In this document: piece by piece, positions 7,028 through 13,076 of the stretch
How positions within the stretch are numbered: position 1 is the stretch's first letter
Layout: every line of letters starts with the position of its first letter
NCBI GenBank assembly: GCA_964558505.1
Contig: CAZLEI010000031.1
Coordinates: forward strand, 1 to 15,938
DNA from: CAYMPW01 sp964558505
GTDB taxonomy: Archaea; Thermoplasmatota; Thermoplasmata; Methanomassiliicoccales; Methanomethylophilaceae
Direction: 5' to 3'
DNA length: 15,938 nt
The notes under the pieces: generated by a model
Database searches by the model: none
Told to the model about the DNA's origin: nothing
The model's input: only the letters and a program-made list of their open reading frames with translations
Made by a program: the position numbers and the translations under genes

Positions 7028-7707
7028 ACGTCCGCGATGAGCTGTTCCGCAACAAGGACGATGCCTACAACGATTTCAACCGCTCACTGGTCCCAGGCGC
7101 AGGAAAGAGCATCGGCGTCAGGATCCCCGTATTGAGGGGCATGGCCAAGGATATCTGCGACGGCGATTGGAGAGGATTCCTGGATCGTCATCAATGCGAA
7201 TACATGGAGGAGCTGATCATCCGCGGCATAGTGATCGCCCAGGCCAAGATGCCTTTCTCCGAACGTGCCGACCGTATCGGGTCGTTCGTACCGCTGATCG
7301 ATAATTGGGCCATGTGCGATGTGTTCTGCACATCATGGAAGATACCGAGGAAAGAAAAGAGCGACGCTTGGAACCTGGTAACGTCGTACATGGAGAGCGG
7401 TTCGGAATTCGGCATGAGATTCGCCGTCGTCATGATGATGGCACAGTTCATCGACGGGGAGCACATCGATGCCATCCTCGGATACGTGGGGTCCCATGAC
7501 CATCCCGGATACTACTACCGCATGGGCGCGGCATGGTGTGTATCCGTCTGCTACGTCAAATTCCCCAATGAGACGATGACGTTCCTGCGCGATTGCCCGT
7601 TGGAGGATTTCACCTACAACAAGTCCCTTCAGAAGATCGTCGAATCTTACAGGGTCTCCGATGCGGACAAGGAAGTCATCCGCTCCATGCGCAGATCAAA
7701 GCGATGA
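7024..7707 (+). CDS. AlkD-like DNA alkylation repair protein (HEAT-repeat glycosylase)
   Basis: This 227-aa all-helical protein belongs to the AlkC/AlkD DNA alkylation repair family. These proteins are built from HEAT-like repeats and remove bulky or positively charged alkyl-purines without base flipping. Landmarks are the N-terminal GVRIPVLR (31-38), the YMEELIIRGIVIA helix, and PLIDNWAMCD (90-99), the family's conserved D-N-W stretch. The start ATG at 7024 overlaps the ogt stop (ATGA), so translation is probably coupled. The long open frame upstream to 6931 lies inside ogt and is not part of this gene. The 3' end overlaps the convergent 176-aa gene by 12 nt. Confidence 0.88.
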   Translation: MNVRDELFRNKDDAYNDFNRSLVPGAGKSIGVRIPVLRGMAKDICDGDWRGFLDRHQCEYMEELIIRGIVIAQAKMPFSERADRIGSFVPLIDNWAMCDVFCTSWKIPRKEKSDAWNLVTSYMESGSEFGMRFAVVMMMAQFIDGEHIDAILGYVGSHDHPGYYYRMGAAWCVSVCYVKFPNETMTFLRDCPLEDFTYNKSLQKIVESYRVSDADKEVIRSMRRSKR

Positions 7708-8226
7708 TGCGATCTCCAGGATCCTGTCCGCATTGTCGTTGCCGACCCTGGCGCCGGACCGGGGGAGGTACGTCCATCCCTTCTCTTTGCATACCGCCTC
7801 ATGCTCCCTGCATGCCACGGCTATGACGGCACCGTCACGGAACGTATCGTTGTCTATCATTATCTGGAACATGTCCTTGGGAACGCAGACCACGATCTTC
7901 TTGAAGGCGCGCGAGATGTACTGCAGCTGTCCGCAGTAATCCTTCTCGTCCTGTAGCCTCTGGTAGTCCGCCTTGCACTTGGGAACATCGCCGTAGGGCA
8001 TGATGACGTAATTGGCGGGAACGAACCCGAAACGGCCGCTGATGATCCCGAGGGACACGTCGCAGACGGGATCGAGACGGGCCACCAGGTTCTTGACCTC
8101 GGTCAGCCGGCCGCCGAATATGTCGAACGCACTCGAAACACCGTCTGTGAGGAAGACCTCGGAATCGTTGGAGACGACGAGGACCCTCTTGCTGGGATCG
8201 TCACGGGCTGGAATCGGTCCCGACAT
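7696..8226 (-). CDS. Uncharacterised 176-aa cysteine-containing protein in the hyp operon
   Basis: I do not recognise this protein with confidence. It is 176 aa, soluble, with a beta strand near the N-terminus (RVLVVSND), then a segment IISGRFGFVPANYVIMPYG (61-79). That segment recalls the 'SAKYGLVxPxxxIxPY' motif of DUF6884/YaaA-like proteins. Six cysteines are present (55, 84, 98, 114, 139, 146). The start ATG at 8226 lies 2 nt after the hypD stop, with a GAAGG element 7 nt upstream, so it is the third gene of a hypA-hypD operon. It is not a hydrogenase maturation protease, because it lacks the GNxxxxDDG start of that family. A role in hydrogenase or nickel-enzyme assembly is inferred only from position. 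Confidence 0.75.
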   Translation of the reverse strand: MSGPIPARDDPSKRVLVVSNDSEVFLTDGVSSAFDIFGGRLTEVKNLVARLDPVCDVSLGIISGRFGFVPANYVIMPYGDVPKCKADYQRLQDEKDYCGQLQYISRAFKKIVVCVPKDMFQIMIDNDTFRDGAVIAVACREHEAVCKEKGWTYLPRSGARVGNDNADRILEIASSL

Positions 8227-8228
8227 GG

Positions 8229-9311
8229 TCACGCCTTCTTCCTTGAGAAACGGTATGCGATGCTGCAATTGCCCTCGGCAGACACCATGCATGGGCCGCG
8301 GGGACTGGTCGGCTTGCAGACCTTCCCGAACATCGGGCACTCTTCCGACCTTATCAGCCCTCTGAGGACCTCGCCGCATTTGCATCCAGCGGATTCTCCT
8401 TCCACAGATGGAGTTTTCGCGAGTATGTCTGCATGCACCACATTAGCATCGTGTGCAGCGAATTCCGGCTTGAGCGCAAGTGCGCTCTTCGGGATCATCG
8501 GGAAACCCCTCCACTCCCTGTCCACCGGGACGAACGTATCATCCATGAGCTTCCTGGCTATAGGATTCCCATGCTCCTTCACGAGCCTGGAGTATTCGTT
8601 CTCGACCTCGGCACGGCCTTCTTTGATCTGCTTGCACAGCATGTAGGAGGACATCAGGATGTCCAGCGGCTCGAAACCCGCGACAACCTGCGGCATATGG
8701 CGTTGCTCTGCGATCGGATAGAAGATATCCAACCCCGTTATGACGGCCACGTGGCCGGGCATGATGAACCCGTTGACATGGTTCTCGCCCATGTTAAATA
8801 TGGCCTCCAGGATCGGCGGGCATATCCTGTGGCAACTGTATACCGAAAAGTTCTCCGGAAGGTTCCCCCTCTGCAGCGGAACGCAAGTGGATGGAGCTGT
8901 GGTCTCGAACCCGACGGACACGAAGCACAGGGGCTTCGTCTGCTCGCCTGCCATCCTGACCGCGTCCTCGATGGAATACACGATCCTGACATCGGCGCCG
9001 TCGGCCTTGGCATCGAAGAGCGACCCTATGGTCGTGGGCACCCTCATCATATCGCCGAAGGCCGTCACCGTGACGCCGTTCCTGGCAAGCGTTATCGCAT
9101 CGGCGATCTCTTTGCTGGTGGTCACGCAAACGGGGCAACCCGGCCCCTGGCATATCTGTACGCCGACATCTGCCAGCATCTCCTCGAGTCCGAACCGGAC
9201 GATCGTGTCCTGATGCGTGCCGCATACGTGCATGAATTTGACGTTCACATCCAATGCGCGGATCTTGTCCAGAATCTTCTTCGCTGTCTCCTCGTCCCTG
9301 TATTTGAACAT
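8229..9311 (-). CDS. hypD: Hydrogenase maturation factor HypD
   Basis: This 360-aa protein is the Fe-S scaffold that, with HypC, carries the Fe(CN)2CO unit to [NiFe]-hydrogenases. All landmarks are present: HVCGTH (Cys30), GPGCPVC (Cys59, Cys62), GFETTAPST, and the C-terminal cluster ligands. Those ligands lie in CKCGEVLRG, CPMFGKVC and GPCMVSAEGNC. The start ATG at 9311 overlaps the hypA stop by one base (TGATG) and has a Shine-Dalgarno GGAGG 7 nt upstream; the in-frame TTG just before it is rejected. It is the second gene of the hypA operon. The partners hypB, hypC, hypE and hypF are not in this window. Confidence 0.95.
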   Translation of the reverse strand: MFKYRDEETAKKILDKIRALDVNVKFMHVCGTHQDTIVRFGLEEMLADVGVQICQGPGCPVCVTTSKEIADAITLARNGVTVTAFGDMMRVPTTIGSLFDAKADGADVRIVYSIEDAVRMAGEQTKPLCFVSVGFETTAPSTCVPLQRGNLPENFSVYSCHRICPPILEAIFNMGENHVNGFIMPGHVAVITGLDIFYPIAEQRHMPQVVAGFEPLDILMSSYMLCKQIKEGRAEVENEYSRLVKEHGNPIARKLMDDTFVPVDREWRGFPMIPKSALALKPEFAAHDANVVHADILAKTPSVEGESAGCKCGEVLRGLIRSEECPMFGKVCKPTSPRGPCMVSAEGNCSIAYRFSRKKA

Positions 9312-9691
9312 CAATCATCCTCCTCGAATCTCATGCTTGTGACACGGCAGCTCTGCCCGGCGACGACCTTTATCGGCCCTTTGCACATCGGGCACGCCAG
9401 TATCGGTATGGAATGCGAGACGTAATCCTCGTCCTCTATCGTGTCCACCGGGCCCCGGTAGTTGCATTGCATGCATTCCACCTCGATCGCCTCGGGGACT
9501 ATCTTCAGCTCTGCCCCCTCCAGGATCGTATCGCGGGTGACGATCTCGAATGCGAAGGCCAGCTGGTCCTTCCCCAGATTCGTCATGTCGCCGATGAGCA
9601 ACGTGATCTCGTCGACGCGGGACACCTTGTAATTCGAAAGTTCGCGGAAGACCGCGTTGACGATCTCGGATACCACAGATACCTCGTGCAC
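9311..9691 (-). CDS. hypA: Hydrogenase nickel incorporation protein HypA
   Basis: This 126-aa Ni metallochaperone delivers nickel to [NiFe]-hydrogenases together with HypB. The N-terminal MHE gives the Ni-binding His2. The structural zinc site is formed by CMQC (Cys73, Cys76) and CPMC (Cys100, Cys103). Length is normal. The start is a GTG, fixed by the need for M-H-E at the N-terminus and by a TATA box about 25 nt upstream. The gene leads the hypA-hypD-unknown operon. NikR, encoded 2.9 kb away, is a candidate regulator of nickel supply. Confidence 0.95.
   Translation of the reverse strand: MHEVSVVSEIVNAVFRELSNYKVSRVDEITLLIGDMTNLGKDQLAFAFEIVTRDTILEGAELKIVPEAIEVECMQCNYRGPVDTIEDEDYVSHSIPILACPMCKGPIKVVAGQSCRVTSMRFEEDD
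9319..9325 (-). promoter_or_regulatory. Ribosome binding site of hypD
   Basis: GAGGAGG on the minus strand, inside the hypA end, leaves 7 nt to the ATG at 9311. It decides the hypD start in favour of that ATG over the preceding TTG. Confidence 0.7.
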
Positions 9692-9710
9692 GTGGCGTCA
9701 TCGTCCACGC

Positions 9711-9720
9711 GTTATTTAAC
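9711..9720 (-). promoter_or_regulatory. TATA box of the hypA operon
   Basis: GTTAAATAAC on the minus strand is centred about 25 nt upstream of the GTG start of hypA. A short inverted repeat, CGTGG (9691-9695) and CCACG (9705-9709), lies between the box and the start codon and could be an operator, though 5-bp arms are weak evidence. Confidence 0.6.
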
Positions 9721-9758
9721 GTTTGAAGGAACGACAGGCACCCGCACACGGCAACATC

Positions 9759-10424
9759 TCACGCGGAACCGCCGTTCTTGTGGAGATCGCACATATCGCA
9801 TACCTTGCAGCGGCCGCAACGGGGATGATTCGGCAGACAGACCTCCTGCCCGTGCCTCACGATGTAGCGGTTTATATCCGACCACCTGTCGCGCGGGGTG
9901 ATATCCATCAGCGCGAACTCGGTCTCCTCCGGCGTCTTGGTGCTCACCAGCCCCATGAGGTTGGCGATGCGGTGCACATGCGTGTCCACGCATACCGACG
10001 GGATGTCCATGGCATATGACCTGACACAGGCAGCCGTCTTCCTCCCTACCATCGGAAGAGACAGAAGGTCCTCGGTGGATTCCGGCACCTCCGAGCCGAA
10101 GCGGTCGATGACCTGCCTGCAGCACTCTTTGATCGCCTTGGCCTTCTGCTGGGGGAATCCTGCCGGACGGATGAGCGCGGCTATGTCCCCGACGTCCGCA
10201 TCCGCGATGGCCTCCATCGTCCCGTATTCGGAGAAAAGATTATCGGACGCCTTGCGGGTGTTGTCGTCCTTGGTCCTCTGGGACAGGATGGTGGCAACCA
10301 GTACGTGGAACGGGTCGCACTCCCATTGCGGGTTCAGTCCCTCCGATGACCTGCCGGGATACGCACCACGGTCGTACTCTTTTGACAGCACGTCGAGTAT
10401 CAGACAGATGTCCTTCCCAGCCAT
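9759..10424 (-). CDS. nth: Endonuclease III (DNA glycosylase/AP lyase)
   Basis: This 221-aa HhH-GPD glycosylase removes oxidised pyrimidines and cleaves abasic sites. The helix-hairpin-helix LPMVGRKTA supplies catalytic Lys129, and VCVDTHVHRI supplies Asp147. The C-terminal [4Fe-4S] loop has Cys196, Cys203, Cys206 and Cys212 in the standard C-x6-C-x2-C-x5-C spacing, with an extra Cys209. The ATG at 10424 overlaps the folC end by 25 nt and is preceded by GGAG at 10-nt spacing. The open frame continues far upstream through folC, but that part is an out-of-frame shadow. It is the last gene of the run that starts with the asparagine-synthase-like protein. Confidence 0.93.
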   Translation of the reverse strand: MAGKDICLILDVLSKEYDRGAYPGRSSEGLNPQWECDPFHVLVATILSQRTKDDNTRKASDNLFSEYGTMEAIADADVGDIAALIRPAGFPQQKAKAIKECCRQVIDRFGSEVPESTEDLLSLPMVGRKTAACVRSYAMDIPSVCVDTHVHRIANLMGLVSTKTPEETEFALMDITPRDRWSDINRYIVRHGQEVCLPNHPRCGRCKVCDMCDLHKNGGSA

Positions 10425-11659
10425 TTCAATGCATCTCCTGCCATGTACAGCGAACCCGTGACGAGCACGGTCCTGCCGCCGCCTATACGCCGTGCGGCGA
10501 TTATCGCATCGCCGACGTTGCCTTCGAACAGGACCTCTCTGAAATATCTTCCTGCCACTTCGCGGATCCTCGCCTCCGGCGCGGCGCGTTCGGATTCCGG
10601 CATCGTGAGGACCACCTGCTTCGAGATGCGCGAAAGATTGGACAATATGGCCTCGATGTCCTTGTCCCCCAACACTCCGAAGACCAACGTCACTTCCCCG
10701 TATATCTCCGAAACATCTGAAGCCAACGCGGCCGACCCGGGCGCGGTGTGCGTCACATCGATTATCAGGTCCTCTCCCTCGATGTACTCGAGCCTGCATG
10801 GCCACTTGACGTTGCTCAGACCGCGGCTGACCTGTTCCCGGCTGATGCCTAGCCCCGACGCACGGAGCGTCTCCAGCACCAGTGCCGCGTTACGTGCCTG
10901 GTCCCTGCCCGGTATGCCCACATGGTACCTCTGTCCGAGGTATTCCATGTCCACGCCCTTGTAGGTATTGGAGAGGACGTGCACGTCCCCGGGATCCACG
11001 GCGGTGAACGGGGATCCGCGATCCTCCGCCGCCGCCCTGATGACCCCGAGCGCGGGCTCCTGATTCAGAGTTGCTACGGGGACGCCGGGCTTGATTATGC
11101 CTGCCTTCTCGAAGGCTATCTTCTCTATCGTGTCCCCTAGGTATTCTGTATGCTCCAAGCCTATGTTGTTCACGGCCGATGCCAAAGGGGTTATGACGTT
11201 CGTCGAATCGAACCGGCCGCCCATGCCCACCTCTATCACGGCTGTCTCGACGCCTTCATCCCTGAAATGCAGGAAGGCCATGGCCGTCGTGGCTTCGAAG
11301 AACGTGCAGTATTTCCCCTCAGCCTCCATTGACTTCACGGCCGGCACTATGACCTCCGCAAGTTCCAGGATCTCTTCGTCCGTGACAGGTCCGGCGCATG
11401 TGCGGATCCTCTCATTGAAGGATATCAGGTGTGGCGACGTGTACAGGCCCGTACGGAATCCGGCCTCGGACAAGACCGAGTACAGCATGGCGCACACGGA
11501 CCCTTTCCCGTCCGTGCCGGCCACATGCAGGCTGGAGAATGAATCCTGCGGATCGCCGAGACGGTGCAGGAGTTCGCGGGTGTTGCCAAGACCCAGCTTG
11601 ATGCCGTGCACATTGAGGCCGTACAGCCATTCGATCAGTTCGGCAGGATCGGTTGTCAC
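10400..11659 (-). CDS. folC: FolC-like dihydrofolate/folylpolyglutamate synthase (Mur ligase family)
   Basis: This 419-aa ATP-dependent Mur-type ligase joins glutamate (or a glutamate tail) to pteroate-type cofactors. Motifs are LYGLNVHGIKLGLGN at the start, P-loop VAGTDGKGS (46-54), LYTSPHL, FFEATTAMAFLHF, EVGMGGRFDSTNV, and a C-terminal glutamate-ligase domain with DVTHTAPG and VFGVLGDKD. The usual P-loop Asn (TNGKGS) is Asp here. The GTG at 11659 is chosen because a TATA box inside the upstream gene lies 27-28 nt away and MTTDPAELIEWLYGL matches the normal family N-terminus. The in-frame GTG at 11674 is the alternative. In a methanogen the substrate could be a folate, a tetrahydromethanopterin-like compound or another polyglutamylated cofactor. 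Confidence 0.88.
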   Translation of the reverse strand: MTTDPAELIEWLYGLNVHGIKLGLGNTRELLHRLGDPQDSFSSLHVAGTDGKGSVCAMLYSVLSEAGFRTGLYTSPHLISFNERIRTCAGPVTDEEILELAEVIVPAVKSMEAEGKYCTFFEATTAMAFLHFRDEGVETAVIEVGMGGRFDSTNVITPLASAVNNIGLEHTEYLGDTIEKIAFEKAGIIKPGVPVATLNQEPALGVIRAAAEDRGSPFTAVDPGDVHVLSNTYKGVDMEYLGQRYHVGIPGRDQARNAALVLETLRASGLGISREQVSRGLSNVKWPCRLEYIEGEDLIIDVTHTAPGSAALASDVSEIYGEVTLVFGVLGDKDIEAILSNLSRISKQVVLTMPESERAAPEARIREVAGRYFREVLFEGNVGDAIIAARRIGGGRTVLVTGSLYMAGDALKWLGRTSV

Positions 11660-12446
11660 TGTCGATGGAATCACGCAATTGGGATATAAGCCCGTTGACG
11701 GTCGTTCCCCTCTGCTTGGCCACCTTCCTAAGGAGGCATACCGACCCGGAACCGTACTGCGCCGCCTTCTTCTTCTTGGCCGCCGCTTCTTCTTCCCCTA
11801 TGCAGCAGGCGACCTCGCGCAGTGCCCTCTTCCTCAGGGCGGACGGGGACAGCTCCCCGAGGTCCGCTGCCTGTGCTATCTCGATCACGCTCTTGTCCAG
11901 ATACGGATAGAGGATCGTCTTGCCGAAATGCTGAGCAACGCATTTCTCATGCCCGAGGGTGTCGTTCAGCAACCTCTCCAGATCTGACCTCATGCGGTCC
12001 TTCAGCTCGGATGCCGAGATGTCGATGTATTTGGAATAGCCCGCGAACAACTCATCCGCACCCTGCCCTCCTATGACCAGGGACTCGGTGCACACGCGGG
12101 AGACATAGAATAACGGTATCTCGAAGGACAGGGTTACGGGGTTGTAAGTACGCGTCACAGACATCATCTCCCTCACGCTGTCGAGGATCTCGTCCTGCGT
12201 GATGATGATCGGAGTCCACGGGATATCGAGGATCTTGGACATCTCCTCCCCCTCCTGTATGTCGTACGCGCCTTCCATACCTGCCGTGTAAAGATGGACG
12301 CTGCGCGCATAACGTCTGGTCAACGACGCGATTATGCTGCAGTCCAGACCTCCGGAGAATGCAACGGCCACATCTTTACCCTCTACCATCTCGCGGACGA
12401 CGTTGTCCAGCGCGACCGCCAATATGCAATCCTTCTCCGAGGTCAT
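11412..12446 (-). CDS. Asparagine-synthase C-terminal-domain protein, missing its expected stop
   Basis: The protein lacks the N-terminal glutaminase domain and starts directly with an AsnB-like ATP pyrophosphatase domain. The PP-loop is AFSGGLDCS (29-37), GGQGADELFAGYSKY lies at 126-140, and the C-terminal part has LYPYLDKSVIEIA and KKAAQYGSGS. Such stand-alone domains activate a carboxylate with ATP for amidation; the substrate is unknown. The ATG at 12446 has a TATA box 25-26 nt upstream. Family-like sequence ends near residue 258. The frame then runs a further 87 codons out of phase through the folC start, giving an Arg/Pro-rich tail that does not look native. This suggests a lost stop or a frameshift, so the true end is probably near 11640-11675. 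Confidence 0.7.
   Translation of the reverse strand: MTSEKDCILAVALDNVVREMVEGKDVAVAFSGGLDCSIIASLTRRYARSVHLYTAGMEGAYDIQEGEEMSKILDIPWTPIIITQDEILDSVREMMSVTRTYNPVTLSFEIPLFYVSRVCTESLVIGGQGADELFAGYSKYIDISASELKDRMRSDLERLLNDTLGHEKCVAQHFGKTILYPYLDKSVIEIAQAADLGELSPSALRKRALREVACCIGEEEAAAKKKKAAQYGSGSVCLLRKVAKQRGTTVNGLISQLRDSIDSDNRSCRTDRMAVRPQCARHQAGSWQHPRTPAPSRRSAGFILQPACGRHGRERVRVRHAVLGLVRGRIPYGPVHVATPDILQ
11683..11690 (-). promoter_or_regulatory. Internal TATA box for folC inside the upstream coding sequence
   Basis: CTTATATC on the minus strand is centred 27-28 nt before the GTG at 11659. It lies within codons for G-L-I-S of the asparagine-synthase-like gene. Spacing equals that of the other leaderless promoters in this window, so folC may also be transcribed alone. 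Confidence 0.45.
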
Positions 12447-12467
12447 CGTGATGATTAAAAAGCCCGC

Positions 12468-12475
12468 ATATTTAA
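12468..12475 (-). promoter_or_regulatory. TATA box of the asparagine-synthase-like gene
   Basis: TTAAATAT on the minus strand is centred 25-26 nt before the ATG at 12446. The spacing rejects the longer open frame that begins at 12512. Confidence 0.65.
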
Positions 12476-12493
12476 CAATGATTGGACGCCATG

Positions 12494-12526
12494 GGACAAA
12501 GCACGTTTGCACCTAACGGATTGTCC
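12494..12526. repeat. Inverted repeat GGACAA-N21-TTGTCC between divergent promoters
   Basis: Perfect 6-bp arms at 12494-12499 and 12521-12526 lie between the asparagine-synthase-like TATA box and nikR. Position would suit an operator, possibly for NikR itself, but the arms are short and do not match known NikR half-sites. Confidence 0.25.
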
Positions 12527-12533
12527 GAGAGTA

Positions 12534-12542
12534 GTCTTATGA
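12534..12542 (+). promoter_or_regulatory. Weak TATA-like element of nikR
   Basis: GTCTTATGA is centred about 28 nt upstream of the nikR ATG. It is poorer in A/T than the other boxes in this window, which could mean a weak or regulated promoter. Confidence 0.3.
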
Positions 12543-12566
12543 ACATCGAAGTTATCTCCCCCTCTC

Positions 12567-13007
12567 ATGGAAGGCGTGACGCGCATAGGCGTATCCCTGG
12601 AGCCCGAGCTCCTCGAAGCATTCGACAAGTCGATCGAGAACAAAGGGTACAGCAGCAGGTCCGAAGCTCTGAGGGACCTTGTACGTGACTCATTGGCCGA
12701 AGACGAGTGGAAGAACGAGAACGAGTACATGACAGGCGTCATCGTGATGGTCTACGATCATACCATGGGCGCCGTAGGAGAGAAGCTCACAAATCTTCAG
12801 CACGACCACGCTCACAACATCAACACCTCCGTGCACGTCCACTTGGATCATGACATGTGCATGGAGATACTCATCGTCGAAGGGGAGCTCAAGAACCTCA
12901 AAGCCCTTGCCGAATCGATAACATCGATAAAAGGCGTCCTGAGGGGCAGGTTGACAATGGTCTCGCCCAACAACGGCCATCTGCACCATGTCGGCCACAG
13001 GCACTGA
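12567..13007 (+). CDS. nikR: Nickel-responsive transcriptional regulator NikR
   Basis: This 146-aa protein has an N-terminal ribbon-helix-helix DNA-binding domain (RIGVSLEPELLEAFDKSI, then GYSSRSEALRDLVRD) and a C-terminal ACT-like nickel domain. The square-planar Ni site can be aligned with E. coli NikR: His79, His90, His92 and Cys98, in QHDHAH and HVHLDHDMCMEI. A His-rich C-terminal tail (HLHHVGHRH) is additional. The family represses nickel uptake genes, or regulates Ni-enzyme genes, when nickel is bound. Neighbouring Ni-dependent functions are hypA/hypD and, by inference, F430-dependent methyl-coenzyme M reductase. The start agrees with the family N-terminus; no clear Shine-Dalgarno is present. 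Confidence 0.93.
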   Translation: MEGVTRIGVSLEPELLEAFDKSIENKGYSSRSEALRDLVRDSLAEDEWKNENEYMTGVIVMVYDHTMGAVGEKLTNLQHDHAHNINTSVHVHLDHDMCMEILIVEGELKNLKALAESITSIKGVLRGRLTMVSPNNGHLHHVGHRH

Positions 13008-13027
13008 GGCAGAACCGCGCTTCTCCA

Positions 13028-13063
13028 GTCGCCCATCGCTTAGTTATAAATATAATGGGCGAC
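13028..13063. promoter_or_regulatory. 9-bp inverted repeat bracketing the topA TATA box
   Basis: GTCGCCCAT (13028-13036) and its exact complement ATGGGCGAC (13055-13063) flank an 18-nt AT-rich spacer. The spacer holds the topA TATA box, TTATAAATATA, at 13044-13054. The box lies about 28 nt before the topA ATG, so topA is leaderless. A symmetric protein bound to both arms would enclose the TBP site. Alternatively, the arms could fold at the 3' end of the nikR mRNA, but no T-tract follows. Confidence 0.6.
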
Positions 13064-13076
13064 GTCGAAGTCTTCG

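Noticed and set aside
8433..9425. Plus-strand open frame of 330 codons
   Set aside because: It is antisense to hypD and hypA, both unmistakable.
10425..10805. N-terminal extension of endonuclease III
   Set aside because: The open frame upstream of 10424 runs through folC out of phase; the family N-terminus and a GGAG element support the ATG at 10424.
12447..12512. N-terminal extension of the asparagine-synthase-like protein
   Set aside because: It contains the TATA box, which is correctly spaced from the ATG at 12446.
12540..12580. Alternative upstream ATG at 12540 before nikR
   Set aside because: It is out of frame with the ribbon-helix-helix domain, and the nikR N-terminus at 12567 is typical for the family.
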